Of a stretch of DNA of 60,096 bases, positions 32,401-41,800 are shown in pieces. Below the pieces are notes generated by a model, which was not told where the DNA came from, did no database searches, and was given only the letters and a program-made list of their open reading frames with translations. The stretch is from a virus: positions 1 to 60,096 of IMG/VR virus record IMGVR_UViG_3300020450_000024. One strand, written 5' to 3'. A program made the translations under genes and the position numbers. The stretch's first letter is position 1. The number at the start of each line of letters is the position of its first letter.

Positions 32401-33136
32401 AATTAGAAATATATCAGGCGATTTAATATTAGATCCTGCTTCAGAAACAATACATTTTGATAGCACAGGAAGTATAAGATTGCCAAGTGGTACTACTGCA
32501 CAAAGACCAGGTACTCCAACTGTTGGTATGATTAGATACAACACAGATACAAATGTATTTGAAGGATACGATGGTAATTGGATAGCATTGAATGGATTGT
32601 ATGACTTAGACCAAGATACATATATTTCACCAGAAGCAACACCAGGCACAGATGATGACACACTAAAATTCTATGCTGGTGGTACATTGGTTGCTTCTGC
32701 AACAAAAGATAGATTTGATATACCAAAATTAAGTGTAGATGACATTGAAATTACTGGAGATACTATCACAACTACCGTAACTAATGGTGATTTAAACCTA
32801 GTTGCTAACGGTACAGGTGGTGTCAACGTAGAAAACTTTAGTTTTAATGCAAATACGATAACTAATAATATAAGTGGTGGTGTAACAACACTGGCACAAA
32901 CAGGCACAGGATATTTCAAAATTGAAGGCTCAGGTGGTTTCGTAATACCAACAGGGGACAACTTTAACAGACACCCGTCCCCAGTACTAGGAATGATGAG
33001 ATTTAACACTGCTGACGATAGAGTAGAAATATACGATGCAAGTAACAACTGGGTTTCAGTTGCAGGTAGTTCAGGTGCAGTTTCGGCCTTGGACGCAGAA
33101 AATATTGCAATCCAGACTGCGATTATAATGGGATAA
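29423..33136 (+). CDS. Beta-helix tail-fibre protein with inserted LamG-like domain (1237 aa)
   Basis: GTG start with AGGAG upstream. N-terminus, beta turns, DUF1565-type entry ('LYYVGTNGDDTKTGNHPQDP') and beta-helix match the 947-aa protein gene by gene. In the middle of the helix, after 'WLNSFTYFADKGILAENG', about 250 extra residues are inserted. They contain a concanavalin/LamG-type domain ('FGQGSVLLDGTDDYLSIASN', 'FAFEGWIYC', 'NTWHHIAVSRLSGVTRLFLD', 'IGHFDDIRVSSISRYSG'). The beta-helix then resumes with 'GGEIRSIASACIYGNYGAYG'. The C-terminus repeats the 'MIRYNTDTNVFEGYDGNWIA' and 'MMRFNTADDRVEIYDASNNW' motifs. The LamG insert is probably a carbohydrate-binding (receptor) module. Confidence 0.78.
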   Translation: MAVGRISGPLLKSNLLRNGVDLAFETDLLYLDVNNSRVGIKTTSPQHPLDVNGSARITDLDILTPNLPIGNLTIDGTTNTISTTANSLNIGTPNAVVYQNKIVVDNITLDGNVIQATDVNGNLEFRPQGTGTVNFFGDTNITGNLHATGNISADGNITIGDADTDTLTINADIAGDLIPDVTNTYDIGTTTKRWKHGYINNLNTTTLNSASITLSGIDLVSTPGNLYYVGTNGDDTKTGNHPQDPYATVAKALSVATAGDTVYIYPGTYQEAFPLTIPAGVAVKGTGLRSVKITPTAVTNTNDAFLLNGESTVEDLTVADYYYDSVNDTGYAFKFANNMTVTSRSPYLRNLTVLTKGSVTSASDPRGFDQGDAGKGAFLDGSVVNSSSREAGCLFHAVTFITPAQNALHIKNGTRVEWLNSFTYFADKGILAENGTTGLYGAGKTKVKLRDISGTFTAGQSFSYFEGGTLRASGTIASVDGAYVFLTGNIANLIEAGARVGKSVTANGNAQIDTAIKKFGQGSVLLDGTDDYLSIASNDDFGFGTGDFAFEGWIYCTNISGNRTLFDFRGGADGDTAPTVEINGSGAVNYLVGGTQQITGGTVVVNTWHHIAVSRLSGVTRLFLDGAKIGSDYNDTNNYGTTKPLTIGASHDGTEDFIGHFDDIRVSSISRYSGNFTAPTAEVANDEYVKLVLRFNDQTDGSTTFTDDGIYEQDIRCGNGATAKFMDLVDYTDFGGEIRSIASACIYGNYGAYGNGNGVTMYLIGTNFAYIGLGKEVDNDPTQVIQAQETTELNGARVYFNSVDHKGDFRVGDLFHVDQQTGTVNFTNANFNIDTTTGVTFTDGSSTTNIDGSKVQTGNVKLSSNIVESLSGDLNIDASGKVNFNDNVNITGNLDVSGDLTIGGNITIGDAASDTIQITAGIESDLVPSVDGVYNLGSATKQWSNLHTGRLNVDSISIDDNYITTTDSNSNLELRANGTGDVVIDDLRFNTNTIRNISGDLILDPASETIHFDSTGSIRLPSGTTAQRPGTPTVGMIRYNTDTNVFEGYDGNWIALNGLYDLDQDTYISPEATPGTDDDTLKFYAGGTLVASATKDRFDIPKLSVDDIEITGDTITTTVTNGDLNLVANGTGGVNVENFSFNANTITNNISGGVTTLAQTGTGYFKIEGSGGFVIPTGDNFNRHPSPVLGMMRFNTADDRVEIYDASNNWVSVAGSSGAVSALDAENIAIQTAIIMG

Positions 33137-33140
33137 ATGA

Positions 33141-33470
33141 ATGGCAACGTTTTTTAAAAATAAAGTAATTAAAGATGTAGGAAAACAAGCAGTAGAAGTT
33201 TATACTACTGGTGTTTCTACGAAGACTACTGTAATTGGACTTTCACTTTGTAACTTAACTGCAAGTGTGATTTCAGTTAGCATTTTAATAAGTGATGACA
33301 CATCAGTTACAGGCTATTATCTCAAAGATGTACTTGTACCACCTAACTCAACATTAAAAGCATTGAACGGTGGTGAAAAATTAGTATTGCCTGCAACAAA
33401 TATTTTATATGCACAAAGTAACATTGATGCTAGTTTAGATGTCATCATGAGTTACGTGGAGATTGTATAA
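33141..33470 (+). CDS. Small beta-sandwich-type virion protein (109 aa), paralogue 2
   Basis: Same plan as the 25312 and 47943 products: 'TVIGLSLCNLTASVISVSIL', a short loop, 'YYLKDVLVPPNSTLKALNGG' and a final 'DASLDVIMSYVEIV'. It starts 4 nt after the large fibre stop and its stop overlaps the next ATG (ATAATG), so it is cotranslated with its neighbours. Probably an adaptor or tip domain for the fibre encoded just upstream; this is inference. Confidence 0.65.
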   Translation: MATFFKNKVIKDVGKQAVEVYTTGVSTKTTVIGLSLCNLTASVISVSILISDDTSVTGYYLKDVLVPPNSTLKALNGGEKLVLPATNILYAQSNIDASLDVIMSYVEIV

Positions 33471-33931
33471 TGGCAGGGTCATTTTATGTTGGACCTAATC
33501 CAAGCGACTTAATCTTTGACGGATTAGGCGAAAGATTCTTTTACGGTTTGAGAAGAACTGATGATGGAGAATTATTTCTTGCGAAGATTGACCAACTTGG
33601 AAGTGACTCTTTAATTATAAACAAGTCTGGAGATCCAGTAAAAAATTATCCAGACTTTGAAGAAGGACATGAATTTTTTGATGGTAGAGATATCAATCAT
33701 AATTTAGTATATGAAAATTTAAACTATGAACAGTTTAGATGGGACGATGCGAATTTAGTTTACTACATTAATGATGAGGGTGAACTAGTGGTGCGTGTCA
33801 ACCAAGATGCAGACGCAGGTGCTATCAGTTATGCTGATACATCTGAAGAAGAAGATACAGGTGTATCAACAGGTTGGGACGAAACAGGATTTACATTTGA
33901 TAACAACAGTTTGACATACGATAAAACATAG
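33470..33931 (+). CDS. 'FYGLRR' family structural protein (153 aa), paralogue 1
   Basis: Contains 'RFFYGLRRTDDGELFLAKID', 'GDPVKNYPDFEEGHEFFDGR' and 'YENLNYEQFRWDDANLVYYI' then 'NDEGELVVRVNQ'. The same blocks occur in order in the 35415 product. This family lies among fibre genes of T4-like cyanophages, to my memory, with no known function. The C-terminal ~35 residues are an extra acidic/Gly-rich tail not present in the second copy. Probably a linker or clamp protein for fibres. Confidence 0.7.
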   Translation: MAGSFYVGPNPSDLIFDGLGERFFYGLRRTDDGELFLAKIDQLGSDSLIINKSGDPVKNYPDFEEGHEFFDGRDINHNLVYENLNYEQFRWDDANLVYYINDEGELVVRVNQDADAGAISYADTSEEEDTGVSTGWDETGFTFDNNSLTYDKT

Positions 33932-33943
33932 GAGCAGAGACAG

Positions 33944-35404
33944 ATGGCAAAACAAGCAGTTAACACAGGTGTTCTTCCAAATGATGGACAAGGGGATAAC
34001 CTACGTTCAGGTGCTGTAAAGATTAATAATAACTTTACTGAACTTTATACAGCACTAGGAGATGGAAGCAACCTTACAACGGTAAACAATGGTGTATTTA
34101 ATAGTGCGCCTGCGTTATCGACAGGAAGTAATAAAATAACATTTAAGTACACAGCATTTAGTGACTTACCTTCAGCAACAACATACGATGGTATGTTAGG
34201 AAAAGTAACTAACGATAGTTCTGTTTACTATGCAAATAACAATGCATGGGTAAAACTTTTAGATGTTAACAAGACCATCGGTGATTTGTCAAATGTCTCA
34301 AATACTGCTCCGACAAATGGCGATAGTCTTGTATGGGATCAAAGTTTAGGCTCATGGAAACCAGATGCAGTAACAGGTGGCGGTGGTTCGGCTAATTTTA
34401 CAGGATTATCTGACACTCCAGGAAGTTTTTCAACACATGGTGGTAAGATGATTAGAGTTAATTCTGGTGCAACAGCATTAGAATTTTCAACAGCGGTTAC
34501 AGCCTCAGAAGTTGCAAATATATCAATTGATGCTTTAAGTGATGTTGATACAACAACATCTGCTCCAAGTACTGGACAAGTTTTAAAATGGGACGGGGCA
34601 AAATGGGCACCAGCGGCTGACGTAACATCAGGCGGTGGCGGAACTGATGCTGATACACTTGATGGCCAAGATGGATCATACTACTTAAACTATAACAACT
34701 TTACAAACACACCAACACTGTTTGGTGGTGCTTTCTTAAACTTATCTGATACACCAGGTGCGTTTACAGGAGCGGCAAATAGATTTGTAAAAGTAAAAGC
34801 AGATGGAACAGGTTTAGAATTTGTAGCGGACCAATCAACAGATCAAAACTTATTTGCAACAGTGGCCGGTGATTCAGGATCAACTACTGCAAACAGTTTA
34901 ACAGACACATTAACTATTGCAGGCGGAGCCAATATTGCAACGTCAGTGACAGGTGATACACTTACAGTTGCTTTCAACGGAACACTAGGTGCAACTACTT
35001 TAGGTGCTTTATCAGATGTTGATACAGCAGGTGCGGTTGCAGGTAGTAGCATTTTTTATGATGGATCTAGTTGGGACATACAAAACGGACCAAAAATATC
35101 ATGGACAATTGGAGCCAATGGTGCAAGTGATTATACTTTTAGTGGTCCAGGATTTCCAACAACTGCAAACGATCCAGTGATTTACTTAATGCGTGGAATG
35201 ACATACGTGTTTATTAATACAACTGGAGCAAATCACCCATTTGAAATTAGAACAACAAATGGTGGATCTGCATATACTAGTGGTATTACAGGAAGTAAAA
35301 ATGGTACACAATATTTTACGGTACCTATGGGTGCACCAAATACACTTTATTACCAATGTACAATACACCCAAACATGGGTAACACGATTAATATAGTAAC
35401 GTAA
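33944..35404 (+). CDS. Tail-fibre protein with C-terminal cupredoxin-like domain (486 aa)
   Basis: Starts 'MAKQAVNTGVLPNDGQGDNL' and 'SGAVKINNNFTELYTALGD', a common fibre N-terminus in T4-like phages. The middle has 'LSDV(D/S)' and 'L(S/N)DTPG.F' repeats. The last ~110 residues resemble a cupredoxin: 'DPVIYLMRGMTYVFINTTGA', 'NHPFEI', then 'YYQCTIHPNMGNTI'. The four expected type 1 copper ligands can be placed at His431, Cys472, His475 and Met478 (C-x2-H-x2-M). The copper site is inferred. The domain may stabilise the fibre tip or bind a surface ligand. SD GGAG upstream. Confidence 0.75.
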   Translation: MAKQAVNTGVLPNDGQGDNLRSGAVKINNNFTELYTALGDGSNLTTVNNGVFNSAPALSTGSNKITFKYTAFSDLPSATTYDGMLGKVTNDSSVYYANNNAWVKLLDVNKTIGDLSNVSNTAPTNGDSLVWDQSLGSWKPDAVTGGGGSANFTGLSDTPGSFSTHGGKMIRVNSGATALEFSTAVTASEVANISIDALSDVDTTTSAPSTGQVLKWDGAKWAPAADVTSGGGGTDADTLDGQDGSYYLNYNNFTNTPTLFGGAFLNLSDTPGAFTGAANRFVKVKADGTGLEFVADQSTDQNLFATVAGDSGSTTANSLTDTLTIAGGANIATSVTGDTLTVAFNGTLGATTLGALSDVDTAGAVAGSSIFYDGSSWDIQNGPKISWTIGANGASDYTFSGPGFPTTANDPVIYLMRGMTYVFINTTGANHPFEIRTTNGGSAYTSGITGSKNGTQYFTVPMGAPNTLYYQCTIHPNMGNTINIVT

Positions 35405-35414
35405 GGAGAGTTAG

Positions 35415-35783
35415 GTGAGTGCTTTTAGTGTAGGAAATAACATACAAACTGTAAATGCAACTGTCAAAGGTGCAAGATATTTTTATGGTTTGAGAAGAAC
35501 TGACGATGGTGACTTGTATCTAATTAAAGCAGATGCTTTAAAAACTACAGACGGTGTACAAGTTAACAAGCCAGGCGATCCTATACAAAATTTACCAGAC
35601 TTTCAAAGAGGAATAGAGTTCTTTTCAGGTAGAGACGAAGAACACAACAAGGTGTATGAAAACTTGAATTATGAACAATACAGATGGGATGACAGAAGTT
35701 TGTTCTATTATGTTGATGATGAGGGTCAACTTGTTGTCAGAGTAAATGAACAATACAATTATCCTGATGGAGTAAGTCCATAA
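35415..35783 (+). CDS. 'FYGLRR' family structural protein (122 aa), paralogue 2
   Basis: GTG start with AAGGAGAG upstream. Contains 'RYFYGLRRTDDGDLYLIKAD', 'GDPIQNLPDFQRGIEFFSGR', 'YENLNYEQYRWDDRSLFYYV' and 'DDEGQLVVRVNEQ', matching the 33470 product block by block. It precedes the giant fibre gene at 35830, with only a late promoter between them. Role unknown. Confidence 0.7.
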   Translation: MSAFSVGNNIQTVNATVKGARYFYGLRRTDDGDLYLIKADALKTTDGVQVNKPGDPIQNLPDFQRGIEFFSGRDEEHNKVYENLNYEQYRWDDRSLFYYVDDEGQLVVRVNEQYNYPDGVSP

Positions 35784-35791
35784 TGTACAAC

Positions 35792-35799
35792 GATAAATA
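35792..35799 (+). promoter_or_regulatory. Late promoter for the 2208-aa fibre gene
   Basis: GATAAATACATT, 30 nt before the ATG at 35830. No strong ribosome site is visible in the leader (only GAAAGAG). Confidence 0.75.
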
Positions 35800-35829
35800 C
35801 ATTAAATTAAGTGAAAGAGTTCAGAACTA

Positions 35830-38800
35830 ATGGCCGAATTTAAACTAGATAGGATACGTTTTAGATGGAAGGGTGCATGGTCTTCAACTACTGCATACAT
35901 CAAAGATGACATTGTAAGTTATGGTGGTAAAGTTTACGTTTGTATATTTGGCCACACTTCAGTAGATGAATCAGTACCAGGTACAGACTTTTATACAGAT
36001 GCATTTGATTCAACACAACCTAAATGGACACAAATGCTTGATGGTGTATCTTGGAAAGATACATGGCAACCAGGCATATACTATAAAGTAAATGACATTG
36101 TCAAGTATGGCGGTAATTTATATCAATGTATTATTGGTCATGATTCTGCAAGTTATTCAGCACCTACTTCAGCAACAACGTATAATGTCATAACAGGATT
36201 TGACACAGTAAATTCTCCAGAAGACAGAGACTTTGTTGTTACTGTTGAAGCAGGAAGTCCTACACAGGCAGATGGTTACTTCTTCTTAGATGATGTACAA
36301 GCACCAACATTAAGTTTTGTTAAAGGAAAAACTTATACATTTGATCAATCACCAGGATCTAACGAAACATACAATAGTAAAATTCATCCATTCTATTTTA
36401 GTATTACAAGTGATGGAACAAACACCACAGGTACATATTATGAAACAGGTGTTACATATGAGTTAGATGGTACAGTAGTAAATAGAGCAAATTACGAAAC
36501 AGGATTTGCGGCGGCATCTAGTAGAAAAGTTGTTATACAAGTAGGCGCAACTGCTCCTGCAACACTTTATTATTTTTCAAATAGCAGTGCAAACAGAGGC
36601 GGAACTATTAATGTTGCAGAAGCGGCAGGTAATTTTTATCTTGCTGGCACAGAAAACAGAGTTTTAAGTTTAGTTGAAGGACACCAATACATATTTGATC
36701 AAACTGATAATTCAAATATTACATTTGGTGGACAGACACACCCATTAGTATTAAGTACATATTGGGACGGACATCACAATGGCGGATCAGTTTACGCAAA
36801 TGGTGTTACGTATCTATTAGACGGAAGTGTGGTAACACTTGCAAACTATCTAAGTGGATTTGCAACTGCTTCAGATAGAAAAGTAAAATTAATTGTTCCT
36901 AATAATCCGCCAGACAAAATTTATTACTATGATTATAATCAGGCTGACACAGGAAATAAACACAAGAATCAAGGTCAGTACTTACATTTATATGATAATG
37001 GATCGATAGGTGATACTGATATTGGTAATTGGAAAATTTTATCTGCATCAGACAACTGGAGATTTGAATGGCAACCACTTACAATTTACAGAGTAGGTGA
37101 CACAATTAGTTACGGCGGAATATTATATAGATGTGTAACTGCACATACAAGTTCAAATACTGTAACTGGATTAGAATTAGATATTGCTAAATGGAATACA
37201 GTAATAGAATCAGACAGTTGGAAAGGTGACTGGACACCTGGTACAAGATATTTCAATCATGACATTGTAAGATATGGTGGAGTAACAAAAAGATGTATTA
37301 CAGGACACGTTGCACAGGCAGATGACAACCTAGGTATTGAACCTGATGACGCTAAATGGGAAACATTAATTGATGGTATTGAATACATTGGTGAATGGAA
37401 AGCAAAAGAAGATTTAAATGTTACTGCATACGCAGGTACTAGTGCAACCTGTGTACACACATTTACAGCAGATGACAACGGTACTATATTTAAATATACA
37501 ACTGATGGTACTGTAGATACTGCCTTAACTGCAAATAAAAATTACTATTTAAGATATGTTGACGCAACAAAAATTAGTTTCCATACTAATAAAGTAGATG
37601 CAGAGTTTGGTAGAAATGCAATTAGTTTCAATGGTGATTCAACAGGTGGACAAACACTTGAAGTAAGTAAAAAAATTAAAGTTGGAGACATTCTAAGATA
37701 TGGACCAACTATATTTAGATGTACTACTGCACACGTACCAGGAACAACATTTTCAACTCAGTTCCATAGCACATGGATTCCAGGATTAGGTTTTGAGAAT
37801 CAATGGCAAGATAGTATTACATATCAACCAGGTGATATTGTAACTTATGGAGGATACAGTTATACATCATTAACAGTAAACACTGCATCGGCTCCTAGTG
37901 CAAATTTATTAGCACAGGATACAGGTGATTGGGAATTATTAACACAAGGTTACAGACTAGGAGCACAATACAATCAAGATGCTTCAACACAAGATACTGC
38001 TAGTGATTGGGGTTCAACAACTGCATACAAGACTGGTGATGTTGTTAGACTAAATGGTCATGTGTTTATTGCATTACGTGATAGCACAGGAAGTGAACCA
38101 GATGACTCTTTAACAACTACAACTTATACAGTAACAGTTGGTGCTCCAGGTAATCCACCAGGCAACAAATATTACATAGATGGAAATTTATATCCGGATC
38201 TATCATTGGTTGAAGGAAACACTTATATCTTTAATCAATCTGATAGCACTAATAATAATCACCCAATTTATATTAGTACAAAGCAAAATGGTCATCATGT
38301 TGATAGCACATACAATTATTATACACCGGGCGTTGTTTATCACTTAGACGGAACAGATTATTTAAATCCACAAGATTATGACAGTGGATTTAATGCATCA
38401 ACAGTAAGATATGTAAAATTTACTGTACCAAGAGATGCATACAAACAAGTATATCCTGTTTGTGCAAACCATTCAGGTATGTATGAGAGTGGTGTATGGA
38501 ATACAATACAATCAGGAAACAACTGGCAAACTTTAATTACAGGTGATCACTGGAGAGATTTTTGGGTTGAGTCAGATCCAGTAACTTTATCTCCAACAAA
38601 CTATTTCTTAGGTGATGTAGTAACATACGAAGGAACATTGTATAGATGTGTTAAACGTCACACTGCAACGGCATCGGGTGCAAGACCAGATCTTGACATG
38701 GACTACACTCAAGAAAATTTCTGGACAAAAGTTATACAAGGTGGATTAACAAACGTATTACAATACAGAGGTGATATAAGAACACATGACGGTACCGAAA

Positions 38801-41800
38801 CTGTAAGACAAGGAATTGGTAATCCAGGTGACGTATTAAAAGTTATAAACACTATTCCTAGTTATGAAGATTTAGGTGCAGTAGCAAATGTATTTTATGT
38901 TGCACCAAATGGTATAGATAATACTAGCACAGGTAGAGGATTATCTGATTCAGCACCATTTAAAACAGTAAAATATGCTTGTGATTATATTTTCCAAGAC
39001 GAAGCAAGTAGAGCCCCTGCAACTATTTTTGTTAAGACAGGACTTTACAAAGAACAATTACCTATTAAGGTTCCGGCAAACGTTGCTATCGTAGGAGATG
39101 AATTACGTTCTACTAGAATAGAACCGGCAAGTAGTGCATTTGAAGACCAAGATATGTTTAGAGTACGTAACGGTTGTGGTATTAGAAACATGACACTTGC
39201 AGGACTAAAAGGAAGTTTAGGAGACCCAGACACATTCCAAACAAAACGTATTACAGGTGGAGCCTTTGTTGCTCTTGATCCAGGTGACGGTCCAGGTGAT
39301 ACAAGTGTATGGGTAACAAATAAATCAACTTATGTACAAAATGTATCTACATTTGGTGAACAATGTATTGGTTTAAGAATTGACGGTGACTTACATAATG
39401 GTGGTAACAAATCTGTTGTTGCTAATGACTTTACACAAATTTTACAACAAGGTATTGGCTTCTGGTGTAGCGGAGAAGGTAAAGCAGAATTAGTATCAGT
39501 CTTTACATATTATTGTCATATAGGTTATCTATGTACTGACGGTGGTAAAGTTAGAGCAACAAATGGTAACAACTCATATGGTGACTTTGGATCAGTTGCG
39601 ATAGGATTTGATAATTCAGAAAGTCCAATCTCAGGTAAAGTAGACAACTATTCAAAAGAAGCAACTATCAGTCAAGTGTTTAATGATGAAAACCAATTGT
39701 TCACAGTTGGATATGACAACGCAGGAAATCATTATACAAGTGGTAGTGTAACAATAACAGGTTCAGGACAAAACGCCGCGGCTAAGGTTACAGAATTTAG
39801 AGACAACGGTATTATGGAAGTACGTGTGCTTGATCCAGGAGATTCAAGTATTGCAGGTGGTTCCGGTTATACTTTTGTAAACAACAGAGCACAACTTGGT
39901 GACAGTTTAAGTATTAACATTGCAAACTCTGATGTACAAAATGAAAATTATTATCTAAACAAACTTTTAACTATTGTTGAAGGTGAAGGTAGAGGACAGT
40001 ATGGTTACATTACAAGTTACGATTGGAACACAGGTGGAGTAATTTCAGGAACTGTAACAAGTGGTACTGACGCCACTAGAGTTACAGGTACTTACACAGG
40101 CAAATTAGGAACAAGTAGTAACGCACTTGCAACTGAGCCAACAGTAACAATCAATATTGATGGCACTGGTGATGCAACAATTACAGTCACAGATGTTGGT
40201 AAAGACAACCTAGCAGACGATATCATTACATACACTAACACAGACTTTGGTGGACAAGGTGCAGACATTACATTTAAAATTACTTCTGTAAGTTTAGGAA
40301 ATAAAAGAATGACGATTGCAAGACAGTCAGATGGACTTGCAGGTTTCGAACACTTATTACCTGGACAACCTATTAAGACTGTATTAGATGAAACTACTAG
40401 ATATCAAATCACTCCAAGAATTGATGTGTCAGAGCCACCATACAATGATACAAACAATAATGTGCCTTCAGGAACAGATATTAAATCAATGGCGTATCAA
40501 AAACTTGGCTCTAACAGATTAACTGTTGCTGTTGGTAATAATAGTATTATATGGTCAACTGATGGTACAACTTGGAACAATGCGGCAAGTTATACAAATT
40601 TACCTTACATTGCTGTTGCAGAAGGAAATAATTTCTTTGTAGCATTAGATAGTGCAGGTAATATTAGAAAATCAGGAGATGGTACAAACTGGTCAAGTGC
40701 AGGTACTTTACCTTCCGGAACATATAATAGTTTAGTATATGGTGATGGATATCACGTTGCTATTGCTGATAGTGATTCAAATGCTTACGTAAGTACAAAC
40801 AATGGTGATACATGGACAACTGTATCTGCAGGATTTAGTAACGTTAAGTTTCTTGCTTATGGAAATGGTAAATGGATTGCAATGAACCAAGCAGGTGATA
40901 CTTGGGAAAGTACTGATAATGGTAGTACTTGGACACAAGGTCCAGACTTAGGTAATGTACAATATGATGTTGCAAGTTTATGTTTTGGTAATGGTAGATT
41001 TGTAGCGGCGGCTTATGACTCACCAAATGATATATCAACTGTTAACAATAAATTCTTTTACAGTTTAACAAATAAAAGTACTGCGGCAGGTAGCACAGTA
41101 TGGTTAATGGGTGAAGATACTCCAGCGGCTGATAACTTTTATGTAAGTTATGCACAAGGAGTATTTGTGGCTATAAGTGCAAATGGTCAAGTATGTGTAT
41201 CTCCAGATGGTAATTTATGGAATAATAAAAATTCATTAGGCGGTGCATACAACGGAATATTTGCAGGTAGTTCAAGACAAGGCGGTCCGCAATTCTTCCC
41301 AACACAAAACGGAACTGTATCTCAATTAACAACTATTGAATATGGTGCCACTGCAAGACTTATTGCACAGGTAAAAAGTAATAGAATAAGTGAATTTACT
41401 ATTGTTGAAGCAGGATCAGGTTACACAGGATCAGCACCAACATTAAGTATTATAGATCCTGATAAACAATCATCAGTTACTTATGAAGTTAGATTAGGAA
41501 CAGGTGTATTAGGTCCATTAGAATTTACAAATAGAGGTACTGGTTATCTTAACATTGGTGTTACAGTAACTGGTGATGGATATAAAGATGAATTCCAACT
41601 AGGTGAAAAATTAGTTGTAAAAGAATTGTCAAGAGAACCTGGACCGGGTGATAACTTATACATCACAGGTATTAATGATGTTGTCTATAGTATTCAATCA
41701 GTTGCAGGATTGGCTGGTTCTGAACCTAACTTAACTGCAACATTAACAATAAGTCCAACATTAGATAGAGCAGAATCACCAAACCATGAAGAACAGTTTA

